NCBI RefSeq assembly: GCF_000003815.2
Contig: NC_049996.1
Coordinates: 1,354,169 to 1,410,376, forward strand
Length of the DNA stretch: 56,208 bases
Reading direction: 5' to 3'
Source: Branchiostoma floridae
Taxonomy: Eukaryota; Chordata; Leptocardii; Amphioxiformes; Branchiostomatidae
Both the position numbers and the translations under genes were made by a program. The notes beneath the pieces are model-generated. The model did no database searches and had not been told where the DNA came from. It saw nothing but the letters and a program-made list of their open reading frames with translations. This document shows positions 10,801 through 25,800 of this stretch, one piece after another. Position 1 is the stretch's first letter. Each line of letters starts with the position of its first letter.

Positions 10801-13800
10801 CTCACATGCATTGAAAAAGTAAAACCGTATGGCTTTATGGAAAAAGTCCCACCTTTGCTCTCAAGTGTAGGCGGTGATGCTAGTTTAACATTCATGATTT
10901 TGTGACAGTTTCACACGCATGTAAGAAGTAATACCGTATGGCCTCACATGCATGGAAAAAGTCAAATCGTATGGCTTCATTGAAAAAGCCCCACCTTTGC
11001 TCTGAAGTGTAGGCGGTGATGCTAGGTTAACATTCATGATTTTGTGCGAGTTTCACACGCATGGAAAAAGGATCATCGCATGCGCTGACATGGCTCCCTT
11101 GTCCCGAAACTTGTAGTGACTTATCTAGTTAATACTACAGTGGGCGTTATACCCCTGTCACATTATCCACGATCTTTGGGCGTATCGATGGAAGATCGGA
11201 ATTTAAATCGACGATGGAAGTTTAGATCGACAGAGGAATGCGCGTATTTTTCACCTGAAAACCGTCCCTATCACATATAAGCCATACTTTGTACCTTGTA
11301 CGTCGCACGATCGATTTTAGCCAAATGTGACAGGGGTATTAAAACATTTGATTCAGACATCCAGGTAAAGCCTAAGGGCGCGGTCACATAGGTCGTGCGA
11401 TCGTCGGACGATCGCTTAAGTTGGGCATGCGATGATTGTGATACTGGGAGATTTTAGGGTAGACCATCCACCAATTTTTAACATGATAATCCTGCTTGCC
11501 AAGAACTTTATTATTAATCATAAACAACAACACATTTCTATGAAGCAATTCATAAATGTATTTAGAACTCATGAACGTATAGAATACATAATAGCAACAA
11601 GAAAACAAAAAAATTAAAGCTGAATTGTCATTTTAAAACATGGGAAACACTTCACCTAAATCTGTACCCTACTGTCCCTTGATCATTCATTTATTATTGT
11701 AAACTTGGTTAGTTCTGTTGCTATAATTTTCATTAATATGTTATCATTATATGTTCAGCATATAATCTTGTATTACAGTTTCAATTTTGTACCATTTTGT
11801 ATCATTATTTCTGTATATCAGCTTGTTTATTTGTAATTATTATCCCTAATGATTTGTGTTTATAAGAATTACTCCATTTACGTTCTTTTTACTTGCTTTA
11901 TAATTATCACAGGATCCTTAGCATTTCCTTTGTACTTATTCTTATTGTCTTTGTTGGAAAATTATAGAAAGAAAGAAAGAAATAGGAAAGAAGTTTATTT
12001 GCAAGTTCGTGCCCGAGGGCTAATTGCAAGTACATGGTATAAACATAGTAGATATACAAGTGACAATGGACAGTTATGAACAATATTCTACTCTAATACA
12101 AAAGATAAATAAAATAAAAACTTAGGGCATTTGGAGGACAAAAATGTACGTCTCCTGCAAAGTTCAACTGTCTTGGTACACAAAATGCTGAATACCCTGA
12201 ATACCAATCAGTACTTTGGAGCTTTATCATAATTCCACCAGGTATTCTAAATTGCTGACGAGCAGCTGGTATGCAAAGGTCTTGCCTGTTAAGTGAAGTT
12301 GTTTGTTCCAGCATGCTGTAGTCTAAAGGGCATATCAGCTATTATCTCGACATGCACACCACATGAGCGTCTAAAAGCGAAGTCTTTATACCGTTTACCT
12401 AAAAAATATTCTAAGTTTAAAAACCCTACACCACACAGCAGCTGGTATGCAAAAGTCTTGCCTGTTAAGTGAAGTTGTTTGTTCCAGTATGTTGTAGACT
12501 AAGAGTAAAGGGTATATCAGGTATTATCTTGGCATGCACACCACATGAGCGTCTAAAAGCGAAGTCTTTATACCGTTTACCTAAAAAATATTCTAAGTTT
12601 AAAACCCCTACACCACACGGCAGCTGGTATGCAAAAGTCTTGCCTGTTAAGTGAAGTTGTTTGTTCCAGTATGTTGTAGACTAAGTGTAAAGGGTATATC
12701 AGGTATTATCTTAGCATGCACATCACATGAGCGTCTAAACGCGAAGTCTTTATACCGTTTACCTAAAAAATATTCTAAGTTTAAAACCCCTACACCACAC
12801 AGCAGCTGGTATGCAAAAGTCTTGCCTGTTAAGTGAGGTTGTTTGTTCCAGTATGTTGTAGACTAAGTGTAAAGGGTATATCAGGTATCATCTTAGCATG
12901 CACACCACATGAGCGTCTAAAAGCGAAGTCTTTATACCGTTTACCTAAAAAATATTCTAAGTTTAAAACCCCACACCACACTGCACATTCTTTTAGCATG
13001 CTGTAAGGGTAACGTCACAGTTCCAGACTGGGGCCCGACTGGGCTGTTTGTGGAAACGAAAAGTTGATGGAAATGTGGAAAATTATGTGTAAAATGTACA
13101 CAAATAAATCCCACGACTATTTTCTTAACATCTTGTGTAGTTTTGTGTGTTTTATATCATACTTTTCGTTTCCGAAACCTGCCCGGCCGGGCCCCGGTTT
13201 GGAAATGTGACGTAGGCTTCAAGCATGCGCAAAGTATATGCGTAAAGATTCATTTTATACTTTTGCAAGCATAGTAAACGGAGATCACAATAACTTAAAA
13301 TTATATTACAGCACCAAGGAAAAAATACATGAGATCAAACAAAGAAAAACTTAAGCCAATTTCTTCAAGAAACGTAAGCATGTCAAATACGACTTACGGA
13401 AATCAAACCAAACTAATGCGCGTAACAGAAGGACATACAAAGAAACAGAAATACAAAACTAATTATATAAATACCGCCCGAGTTTCGCCGACTCCCTACG
13501 AACTCACCAATTACATTTATCACTCGAGTGAAAAAACGAACCCTTTACGCAGGTTTTACGGTGTGCTTAAAGACCGATTGTTGAATTTTGTCTATTTAGT
13601 GGTGTCGTTTGATCTAGTATAATCCAGTCTACTGCGGATGTTTTTTGGTAGCCAGTTGATTATCATGGCATACAAACTGGTCGTTTTTATCTCTTTTAAA
13701 ACACACCAATTTATCACTCGAGTGAAGAAACGACAACTTTACGAAGGTTTAACAGGGCGCTTAAAGGTCCAGTGTCCATTTAGTGGTGTTGTTTGATCTA

Positions 13801-16800
13801 GTATGATCCAGTCTACTGAGGATGTTTGATTGTAAGTTAATCATCATGGCATACACACTGGTCGTCCTCATCCCTTTTAAAACCTTGGCAATGGCTCAAG
13901 CAGAAATCACATGTAGAATTTAATCTGGGGTTTGCGGACCACCTTTTCGGAATACAAAGTATGCGTGTTGAAATTAATTCTTTTGAACTTTTAGCGAACG
14001 ATAATCTAAGTTTGTGAGAATTTTGTCCCCTTAATACCATGCGTAATTGCGCTGTCAAAAGGAGTAAAAAGATGAGATAATAATAAAAGAATCTCGTATT
14101 CTCTAGCGTTTATTGTGTCTATCAATACAACTTGGAAAGATGCAACCAATTTCCTTTAAAGAACACCCAAAGGACATGTCTGCCCTCCCTTGAGATTGAA
14201 TCTTCTAAACACAGTAAATTACTCGGTAGGCTTGGAGTCTGTGCCTGAATTGAATAAAAGCAATGTCATCCACTAGAGATGAAGGTCAATTCTATTACAC
14301 ATATATGGAAGGTAATTCAAATCCCTTCTGCTTTCAGAGTTGTGTTATTGATTGATTATATAACGGAATGATATTTCATAACAGGTCATTAAGAGGGAAA
14401 TTTGAATGAAGCCTAGATGGTGTAAAGAATACAGAAAATCTCGTGTTGGCAAGCGGTTGCTTGCAGTAACTGCATGACATAAGCCTACATGTATATTATG
14501 TTAGCGCAGTGGTCGAGTTTACGTGAATGCACGGTTGTTGTAGCATTTAGAAAACTTAAGAGAATATCTGAAGGGTGCTGGCAAAATGCTTTAAGTGGGC
14601 AACAACTACCTGTATCTGTATCAGTACAATTTTTTTCTAATTTTTCTTACTTTTCTTGATTTTCTTATTTCATTGACAATGTAATTTCAAATTAAAAATT
14701 CCAGGAATGAAGAAGAAACAAATTTTTTTATATCAAAATTCTAACAAGGAACACTTTCTTAATTTTCTTGAGTTAAACTATTTCTTAAGATTTTCATTCC
14801 CAAGAATCTATAGAAAATGTTATGTGAGTTTTAGAGAAAAATCTTACTTTAAGAAAAATGCTGTGAGAAAAAAATACCCCAAAATTCTTAACTCGTGGAC
14901 AAAATATTTTTCTTAAATACGGAAAGTTTTCATTTTTGAAGACGATTTCTCTGTTTATGAGAAGAAACAAGAAAAATAAGAAAAGGCATTTTGGTGTACG
15001 CCTTTTACACTAGGACGACGCTCTCTCTGCGACCTAAAATTGGATTTGCCAAAACACGCAGTTGGATAGTCAAGGTCGCCATGTCAGCGCACAGGGCTCA
15101 CAGGTCATAAAAAATGCTGACATTTGACTTTTGGTCGTACTGGTAGGGCGCTGGGGTCCCTTGGGAGATTCCTATGGAGCAATTTTTCCCGGATCTCGCC
15201 GGCTCTCTCCCGCGCTCTGGCCAATTTATGGTCGCAGCGAGAGCGCCACCAAGTAGCAAGGGTGTCTTACTGGTAAACCCCATGAATACATGTACTACAC
15301 TAGCATATTTTCCCAGCTTTGTTAAAAGAAGTCCTTGAAAGGAATAGAATATCAAAAGACCGTCAGCATAGTCTTCTACAGGGGCCCAAAAGGGCGTATT
15401 AACACAGAAACTGTCCGCGTTGTTGGTACATTTTTACGCATAGAACGTGTAACGTACGAGCTCGTTATCGCTGGGCTTAGTTTTAGTATCAATTCGACGG
15501 ACGGTGGTTTCAAATCGAAATGTTCTGGAAACATTTCTCCGTGGAATTGATATCCCTGAATGCACTGTTTTTAAAACGACGGTTGTACAGAATCCCACGG
15601 ATAAAGGCTACGCTATAACGAAGGAAAGTTCGTAAAAAGACTTTGAAGGCAAGAAGACTTATAGCAGAGGCAGAAAGTTCACAACTCCTCTTAAAACTCT
15701 CTTACAAGTTCTTTAAATGTCTTTTACTACGCACGTACGTAGGCAAGATGTCTGTAGCACTTAACAGTCATCATTTCTAAATAAAGCTGTCACAAATACC
15801 CCCTCTTTCCTGCTACATCGGGTGTTCATTCATTGAAACACATTTACGGCACGTTTGGATGACTGCTCAGTGCTCATTGACAACTTGCACGTTGCAGGAA
15901 GTAGCAAGGGCCAGGACCAAACTACCAAAAGAATCCTTACAGTGCAGTGATGAATAAAGCGTAGGCTGGTTCTGTGTGGTACAACGTATTGGTTACAATC
16001 ATCAAGTGATTTTCTTCTACTCCGTGTGGATTTTTTTGTAATGGCGTATTGAAAGCACGAACCTGCTAAGAGGTTCGTTAGCGCATCCCCGACGTCTTCC
16101 CTGGAAGCTAAGAATACAGGTCCTATGGACATTCCGCAGAACCAATTAGAGTTGCGTCGGGTGTTCCCAAAGGAATAGTACTTGTACCACCAGGCCTACT
16201 TGTATGCCCTGCCCAATTAGAATAGCTTCAAGCAAGTGTTGTGCATTTTTACGACTGCTTGTTAAGTCCAGTGATGACATTACCGAAGGTACTTAAGATC
16301 CTTGCTTTAGCTATCGCGTTTGGTTTGTAACGCGTACGCCTGTCTTGGTTTTGAACATATTTATAAAGGAAGGTACACAAAGAACGAATCCAACAGGATA
16401 TAGTACAGTAGATTCGTGAATCCCTCAAGCTACCGACATCTTGCACACTAACTTGAACTATGCGGCTCCAGATGTCGTTCTGAAGGACAACTGCAGTGTG
16501 CAACATGTCGATAGCTTGAGGAAGGAATCTACTCTACTATATAACGTATGGTAAAAGACCCCAGTTAATTAGGGCATTGTTGAATATGCATTGGAAAGCA
16601 AATATTGGGAACTCAGATGTGTAAAGTTTGCATGGAAAATATGAATTTTTGTGATGGATACAATATTGCACAGCTTGTTAGAATAACGTTTACTTTTACA
16701 GACTGCAATATGTAATAAATTTCAATGAAAGCGCGCATGGTCCGCCATCGTTGTTCCCACATCTAAGGCTCACAACATACACGCTCAATAATATAATATT

Positions 16801-19800
16801 AGGTTCAATGAGCGACCTTGCCAATTTTAAAAAGCAAGGGTTTTACGGTAAGCCCTCGTTTTCCAACACTTCAAAGGAAGCCTTTGACTGGGGATCGTAA
16901 AAAACACATTGAATCAGCATCGCCAGTGGTGTGTTCGAGTGAGTTATCAAAATTCCTTTGGTGGCAGACACAGGTTATCAACATCGAGCCAAGCGGTCTG
17001 CTGATCAAAACACTAGTCACTGGAGAATTCGAACTTAAGCAGATAAAAACGTCTTAACAAGATAGTATTTCCTCAAGGTTTTGCCCTCAGCTACTAATTC
17101 TCCGCTTCTGGAAGTTCTAGCCAATTTCAAGGTTCATTTCACGAACATCGTGTAAAGGTAAGGGCACTACCCGCTGTAGGTGCAATTTTTGGGAGGCCAC
17201 GTCTGCCACGTATTTCTGAAAACGTTCAGGCTGTACAGGACAGGCGCACCGCCCGCGTCGCTCGTCGCCCAAGTTTTGCCTACACGAAAAGTTCTACAGC
17301 GCATCTGCGTGCTCCAAAATCCGTCGGATTCCCTACGAGTTCGTACGGAGGCGGTACGTATACGTACGGATCCCAAAAGATTGCCCACGTTGTGGCACGT
17401 AGACAGCACGTATTTGCACGTATGGCGGGTTGTGCCCGTAGCTTAAAGAAGGTCAGAAGTCCCTCGGATGGGATGTTGTGCTTGACGTCAAGCAATGATC
17501 AAAGGTGGTTGAAAGTCTCTGTCAACCTTTTTGGCCTCTGTGTGGACTGCATGGGAGATAACAAATATGATTGAGTATCTTAATGTAGGTTGGACATTTA
17601 GGTTAAAGTTACTCGACTAGTTACTCAAGCAACTGGATGCATTTTTTAAAGCTTGCATATCTACTGTATTTTCTCTTTTTTGTTTCTTTGTGTATACATG
17701 ATATATTTTAGAGTAAGACTGTTTCATTCATTTGCACTACATAAAGGTGCAAATTTAGATTTTACTAGTATTTCAGCACCAAGGAAAGGGTATGGGTTTA
17801 CGTTTAACCAGTATTTCAGAACCAAGGAAAGGGTACGAGTTTACGTTTAACCAGTATTTCAGCACCAAGGAAAGGGTACGAGTTTACGTTTAACCAGTAT
17901 TTCAGCACCAAGGAAAGGGTACGAGTTTACGTTTAGCTAGTATTTCAGCACCAAGGAAAGGGTACGAGTTTACGTTTAACCAATATTTCAGCACCAAGGA
18001 AAGGTACGAGTTCACGTTTAACCTGTATTTCAGCACCAAGGAAAGTGTACGAGTTTACGTTTAACCTGTATTTCAGTGCCAAGGAAAGGGTACGAGTTTA
18101 CGTTTAACCGGTATCTCAGAACAAAGGAAAGGGCTCGAGTTTACGTTTAACCAGTATTTCAGCACTAAGGAAAGGGTACGAGTTTACGTTTAACCAGTAT
18201 TTCAGCACTAAGGAAAGGGTACGAGTTTACGTTTAACCAGTATTTCAGCACCAAGGAAAGAGTTCGAGTTAAAGTTTAACCAGTATTCCAGCACCAAGGA
18301 AAGGTACGAGTTTACGTTTTACCTGTATTTCAGCAGCAAGGAAAGTGTACGAGTTTACGTTTAACCAGTATTTCAGCACCAAGGAAAGTGTACGAGTTTA
18401 CGTTTATCCAGTATTTCAGCAGCAAGGAAAGGGTACGAGTTTACGTTTAACCTGTATTTCAGAACAAAGGAAAGGGTACGATTTCACGTTTAACCGGTAT
18501 TTCAGCAGCAAGGAAAGAGTACGAGTTTACGTTTAACCAGTATTTCAGCACTAAGGAAAGGGTACGAGTTTACATTTATGTTTAACAAGTATTTCAGCAG
18601 CAAGGAAAGGGTACGAGTTTACGTTTACATTTAACCAATATTTCAAGACAAAGAAAATGATACGGGTTTACATTGAAATTTGCCCAGTGATTAAGTACCA
18701 AGGAAAGACAGTTTTTCGAGCACCAACAGAATAAATCAGATAAAAAATCATCCTGCAATCTTTAGCGGTATTGTCTTTCATGAATGTATAGTTCTCAACT
18801 TATACATAGTTTTCGACTTTTTAGGGCTGTTTAATGGAATAAGGGACAGTTAGTGGATTAGGGGGTACACGGACATCAAATAATCTTGGGCATCTGAGTT
18901 ATTCATAATTAAAAGTTTCTCTTTTTTCGTCTTTTTCTGTTTGCGCATACAGGCTCTTACTGTAACAGCACCTGGGACAACATCTACTGTTGGCCACCTA
19001 CTCCGGCTGGATATGACATCTACATGCCCTGTCCGGAACACCTCTTCTTCGATGGAACAAGTTTGTTACATTTATTACAATACTTTTGCAGTTTCAACTG
19101 TTAATTACAAAGTGTAACCTAAGCCCATGTTGACTTGATTATATGGATGATATCCGCGCGCGCACAAGTTTTCGGTCGCTCCTAAAATAAAAAAATGCTT
19201 TTAACCATACTCTAAATTGACAAAAAAGCTTCAAAATAAGCAAATATATGCCGTGGATTGTAAAAATAAGTGAGGTTCCACATATACTTACAAATCAATT
19301 TAACAGTATGTAGGGCATGGGTGGGCGACAGAAAAATTGAAGAGAACTTGTAGAATGGACATGGTAGAAATAACGTCTTCAAGTCTGACTGTTTGGTAAG
19401 GTCCTTCAGTTAGCAATAGAAGCACGATCTTGCTTTTGTCCACCCGGATGAACGAAAGTATATGTTTGATGGCCAACTCAAGCTGTCGGATACAGATACG
19501 TAATTGAACCCAGCCAGCTAATGGATTTTAGAGTAGAAGGTCATACGGGGCCATTGTATAATACCTACACTTAAACGCTACTTGGATTTTCAAATATTAG
19601 CGTTTCTTCCTAGGGAATTTTCTAGATCTCTGGATCTTAGACACGAAAGCCGATAGTAGTTACCTAACGTCTGAGTGAATACATTTAGTACCCCATGTTG
19701 AAGATATAGATATATGGTATTACATTTGGCTAAAAAAGAGTGTTGGTAAGTTTTCATAGAGGTTTAGTATGACTTACATAATGCAGGTCAATACAACGTC

Positions 19801-22800
19801 AAGAGGGTCAACGTAAAAGAAGTGGTTGGTTTGAACTTAATGGAGGGCACTTTAGGAGGTCAATAAAGAACACACGCACGTGGGATTCATAAAGTCTTAA
19901 AGGAATAAGTCGGCTAAAAGGAAAGTTTTGAGTACCTCAGGTAAGAGTAAGAAAAAGTACACTATATAAGACGTTTTAAAGAAACTTTTAAGACATCTTT
20001 CTTAGAAGTACATGTAAAATGCACTCAGAACTTTTTTTGTAAATGGTCGCTACATAAGTATATGAATTTGCAAGATTCGGCTAAGTCATACCATAGTCTT
20101 GAAGATCCATATAGGAAAGAGTGCAGAATTTGAAAACGGTAATCTAAATACATAACTACATGGCCCAAGGGCTATGAGTACATAAAAGTAGTACATCGTG
20201 CAATTGTGCGGTGGTCGTGGATATGGAAGACTTAAGACATACTGTAAATGCAAAAATTGGTGGTTTTATGTTCGCGATTTTCGTGGTGGACACTTCACAG
20301 CGACATTGAAATACCACCGCGAACATTATTCCATGGCAGTAAGAGACTACAGTACATGATGCTACTGCGAAATTAAAACCACCGCGAAAAGTCCCTTTTC
20401 CCGCTACCGCGAAATTAAATCCTCGCAAACTTAGATACATTTACGGTATTGTGCCAGATGTTACGAATCGTGCTTTATTGCTCACGGTTTTCCTTATCTG
20501 TAACAGTTGATTATATATCTAAAATTGATTCCTTGTGTTGTTATGAAGAGCTTCTCGCCTATCGCACCTGTAATGAGAGAGGGGAGTGGGAGTTGGGCAA
20601 CTGGACAAACTACACAGCCTGCATTAACTACCCCATCCCACCCGTGACGGTAAGCTAGGGATTGATTACTTATACCATCACAAGGACTAAAGTCTACCAA
20701 CTTGATGTTACAACAATTTTCTTCAATCAGTGACTGTTTTGTAAAGGTACAGTACATACTTCCAAAATTTTCGATGCCTATCAGCACATCTTTACCGGGG
20801 GATGACCTAGTCTCAGTTCTCGCGAGAGAACACGAGAAAATTTGGGAGGTATGTACTGTGCCTTTAAAAAACAGTCATTGATTGAAGAAAATTGTTTTAA
20901 CTGTATGCATACGTGACTGATGAACCTCTTCAACAACTTAATGTATATTTAATCCAGTTCCTAACATTATCATTCTATTGGGCAAGGAGCTGTCATTGTT
21001 ACTTAACTTTACGATTTCTAATTAAGAATAAAAAGGAACAGGATAAAGTGGAAAGACTGATTGCAACTGCAGAGTATCCAGACTACTGCAGCAGCAGAAC
21101 ATAGTGGAATACTATTATTCAAAGATTATTCTATGCTGATGTCAACATTGATATTAATGTTAGTACATATATATTTTTTACATTTACTGTATATTCATGC
21201 TATTCCAATTGCAACGTGTACCTAGTGCTGCTTTAAATCCGTTGTTAAGTCCAGGGAACAATTGTCAATTCGGCTTTGGCTGCCAAATTCGGAAGTTTCT
21301 GCAAGTTCGTTCAATTAACTATTGATATCTCTTGAGAGATTCCATTTCCCAAACTCAATCTAAGTTGTATGTTTGTATTGCACCTACAGGCTTACAGGTA
21401 ATTTTCTCTCTGTCAAAGGATTGACTTAGAATCAACAGACAAGGATCTTTATGTACAATTATGCTCCTTCTGAAGGGCTGAGGTACAAAATGTACTTGAA
21501 TTAGACCTTCTCTTGGTTAGGCCATCCCTTACATTTAAAATGGGTTTAATAACGGTGAAGAATTACATTCTTACCTTGTTTGTGTCACTAGCAATATGTA
21601 ATATGGGTACTTTTACATCAAACTAAAGTAATAGATTTTAAGAAGAAGAAACAGTTCTGTCCATTCTGCTTCCATATTGTAACATTTGCGACCACTTGGA
21701 TAAATACCAGCAATACAAAAACTAGGGAAAAATATATATGCTGATTGATGGATCAACTTTATCTTCGTTACTAAATTATCAGCTGCATTATCATATTCAT
21801 CAGTAGAAAGCTTATTCTTCAGGTGGGTCGCCAAAACATGACTGAAATTCCCATTGGACACTGTGTTATCTGGGGGACTTTTGTTTAGTGATTTATTCCC
21901 AAAGTCAGCTCCGTATTTGACATTTGAATGAAGAATCATGAAAAATATGTTATTCTTATCAACTGTCATAAATACGCTTTCCAATGATACATCACACTAC
22001 ATGATAACGGAGGTATGACTTATCATATCATATCATACTACATGATTGCAAAGGTGATAACGGAGATATGATACATCAAAAATGTTTCAAAAGCTTTTGA
22101 GCGTTTTGTGTGTGTATGTAGTACGCAATGACGAAATCACCGTTTTATAATGAATACATTTAGGTAATGTGGGGCTATAGAAATCGTTTAACCAATCGAT
22201 TTGCCTGTTAGTGAGTAAAGTTTGCACATGTTTTATCACTAAGCAGTGTTGCTAAAGAGTTATTATTTTTCTTTCCCAGAACGTACCGTTGCTGTTTGCG
22301 GTGAGAGATATCTACTTTGTCGGGTCCAGCATCTCATTAATTCTACTGGCCGCAACGTTCTTCATATTTTGCTACTTCAGGTAAAACACAATCAAGTTTA
22401 TTGCAAATTCTTGCCCGTGGGCTAATTGCAGGTAACTGGTAACATATATTCAAACAGTGTAAAATACAATATCACAAGTGTCTACTCTAGTCTAAAACTA
22501 GTAAAAGCTAACTCTAGATCCTGGGTTATTGGTTATTTATTAATAAGTACTGGTTGTAGACACGATTGAATAAATGTGTTCTTTGCAAAAGTTTTATTAC
22601 TGTGGCAAAACATTACAAATGTATGGACACAAAAATACAAAATCTCAACTTTTGGTAATTTAAATATCTGTAAGCAAAAAGATCTGAAGTCTAAAAATCA
22701 AATTGTTTGGGTAAGTCTCACAACCTTTTGGCTATGGCAATGTAAGTTCTATAAACAGTGTTATTTTGTGCAATATTGAACACGTTTTTGAATACATAGT

Positions 22801-25800
22801 TCTGAATGGTTTAATGTTATTTTTAAATGAATGGATGCGATGATATTTCATTATTGTTTTTCAGGCGACTCCAGTGTGACCGCATCAAAATACACAAGCA
22901 TCTGGTCTTGTCGCTCATCTTTCGCTCCATCGTTCTTATCGTTCTGCTGCAACCATATCTGGGCCTCAAAGGCTACGACAACTCTTACCTGAACTCGGTT
23001 GGTTTCTTTTACTTAAACGTGTCACGTCCAACACAAATATTCAACACGCACGTGAATTATGTATTTTAATACACAAATTACCCCCCCCCACTCATGACTT
23101 GCTAAAAATGCGGAATATTGACAAAAACGAGTATTTTGTGATTCTAGAGGTATGTTTTACCTATAAACAAATTTTCACCGAAAATCATTGATTTTTGATA
23201 TTTAGTCCCGGTCCTTTAAATCTAGTACCAAAAAGCAATGCTAATTCTAGTGACGTCATTTGGTCACGTGATTAAACCAAGAAAGCTGCTCAAAACAGAT
23301 GCTATCATAACAAATAAACTTTGGTTATTACAGATTCCAAATAAAATCCATGGTAGCACTGGCCCCTCTTGTTGGTACAGGGCTTGAAATATTTGTCTTT
23401 TCTGCATACCTGCACTGATGCAGGTAACATTGAAAATTACCTGCACCAGACAAATTTTATCTGCACCAGTCTGAATTTAGGAAGTTTGAATCATACTAGA
23501 ATTGTTCAGGAACCATTGCTTTTTTTCTTTTATACTTTAGAGTAAATTATAGGTAGTAGCAGTCAATTAAGCGAATAACAATCCATATACACCTACATCG
23601 TATAGTGCATGTATATCTAAACCCAGTACATGGACCAGTGCAGGCTAGGTGCAGGTAGACATCAGAAATACCTGCACAGGTCAAATTTTACCTGCACTAA
23701 ACTGCATATGCAGGTGGTATTTCGAGCCCTGTACCAGGTGCAAAAGCGGTCCTTGCCCATTGGCTATATGCACTAGTGATTTATGGGGACCTTCGAGGTA
23801 TCTCTCATTTTACAGAAGTCATCTTCTTCGGAAAACATGTCTTTAGATTGAAGGCCGTCGCAGCCGGAATCATAGTATTTACATTTGACATATAAGTGCC
23901 GCCGTAGGTGACTGATGCAGCAACGTCATTTCCACCGCGAAAGGATCGTTATCAGCAACTCCCCACGTTTTTACCGGGAAGTCCCAATCGTTAATCTTCA
24001 CAGCCTTTCTGATACCGCCTTCCTTACAGTACCTCCAGAGAATTTCTTGAAAATCTTGCCTTAATCTTCAAGACCTTCTTGGTAATCTTGGTTGTGATCT
24101 TTAAGGCTTTTCTACTTATCTTGGTTGTGCATTTAGATAACATCTTGTCTTTTTCTAAAGGACAGACTTAAGTTTCCAATAACTGAGTCTAAGTGTACGT
24201 AAGATGTTTACTGAAAATTCAAGGCTACATATCCCCTTGAGCTCGGGTGCATACACAGCACGAATACAACTATTTAAGCAAAGTTTCAGAGATACTTATA
24301 AAGCTCTTAAGGTCGGAGAAATATTTAAGCAGTTTTTACGATGTATCAAAGGCATTGGAAACATACATCTGGCCTTTACGTAAGATTTGAGCGTTTGTAA
24401 ATGTAACTTAATCTTTCGTGTTTCTTCCGTGAATTTTTCATGTATTTTAGTATGCCAAAAAGACAACTTAAATGTCGCAAAAAGCTGTAAAAATAATCCG
24501 TTTTACTGTTTTACCCCTGTGGTAATATTTTCTGTCAAAACTGACAAATACCGTTTGTATATACATTTCCGTTGCAGCGTAGCGGGAATCTATTTTGGTA
24601 CCATGGCTCCAAATATTTGCATCTTTTTTTTCAGCGTCCAGCAAGTTTTAATACTTTTATTCTGTTCATCTTTCCATGAATAAACCCATGTTCGTTTCTG
24701 TACTCATAAATTGTTGTAATTCGGCTTTCTTTCCGTCAATGATGTCGAATCTTAATTGCCTCTTAAGGGATAATTGACCTAGTTTTCAATGCTAGTTAGC
24801 AGCTCTGTCAACTCACCGAGATCTTCAGTAAGTAAGATCTTTCAAAGACAGGCAAGGATAATGTGACACATCATGGTTTTATATTGTAAACGTGTACATA
24901 TATGGTCATCACTGGCCAATGTGTCCCCAGGGATTTGGACAGGCACACCGCCCCTTCTTTTCTTTATACCGTACCCTACTCGTCTTTATACTATATGTTA
25001 GGTTCCACTTTACGTGCAGAGATTTGACGCCTGAAACTCTCTACTACATGAGAACGACGTCTAAACGTTAAAAGCCTGTTAAACAATAAACTGGATTTTT
25101 AAAACAGTCAACAAAATCATAGATGCCATAAAAATGGCAGCAATGACAAAAAAGGCAGTAGTAGTATTATTTGGTAGAGTTGATAGGAAAACTAGGTCAA
25201 TTATACTTAAGAGGCAATTAAGATTGAACATCATTACTGTAAACTGACAAAAGAAAATCTGTTGAATAGAATTCTACGCGCGGAATAGCGGTTGGAAAAA
25301 ATTATACACACGAAGAAAAAGAGCTATCATGATTGGTGACATTATACACACGAATAAAACAAGCTATAGCGACGATAGAAAACAAGTATTGCTTTTGAGA
25401 AGATGATGGGGGGGGGGTGTTGGAAGAAGAGGGTTTGGACTCCACCTTCCAATACCGTGCCTTAGTCTAGATACAGTGGATAACAACCCACTGCTCCTAC
25501 GGTCTTTTTCAGCTGGCAAAATACGTTGCCGTCTTGAATTTGCTTTCTCCCATGGGCACCGCCATGTTTGCGCCGCCATATTTGTTTCCCATCATGCTGT
25601 ATGATGGGAAGATGCTTCTCACTATGCTAAGAGAGAGGTATGCGATGGGTAGAGATTTCGCCATTTTGTTTCCCAGCATACTAAGGGAGAGGTGTATGAT
25701 GAGAATAGGTGTAGTCATTTTGGTTTTGATGTGATTGGCGCCATCACGGTTCACTAGATTTTTCTGTCCCGCTACACAGCCCTTCATCTGCCGAAGCATG

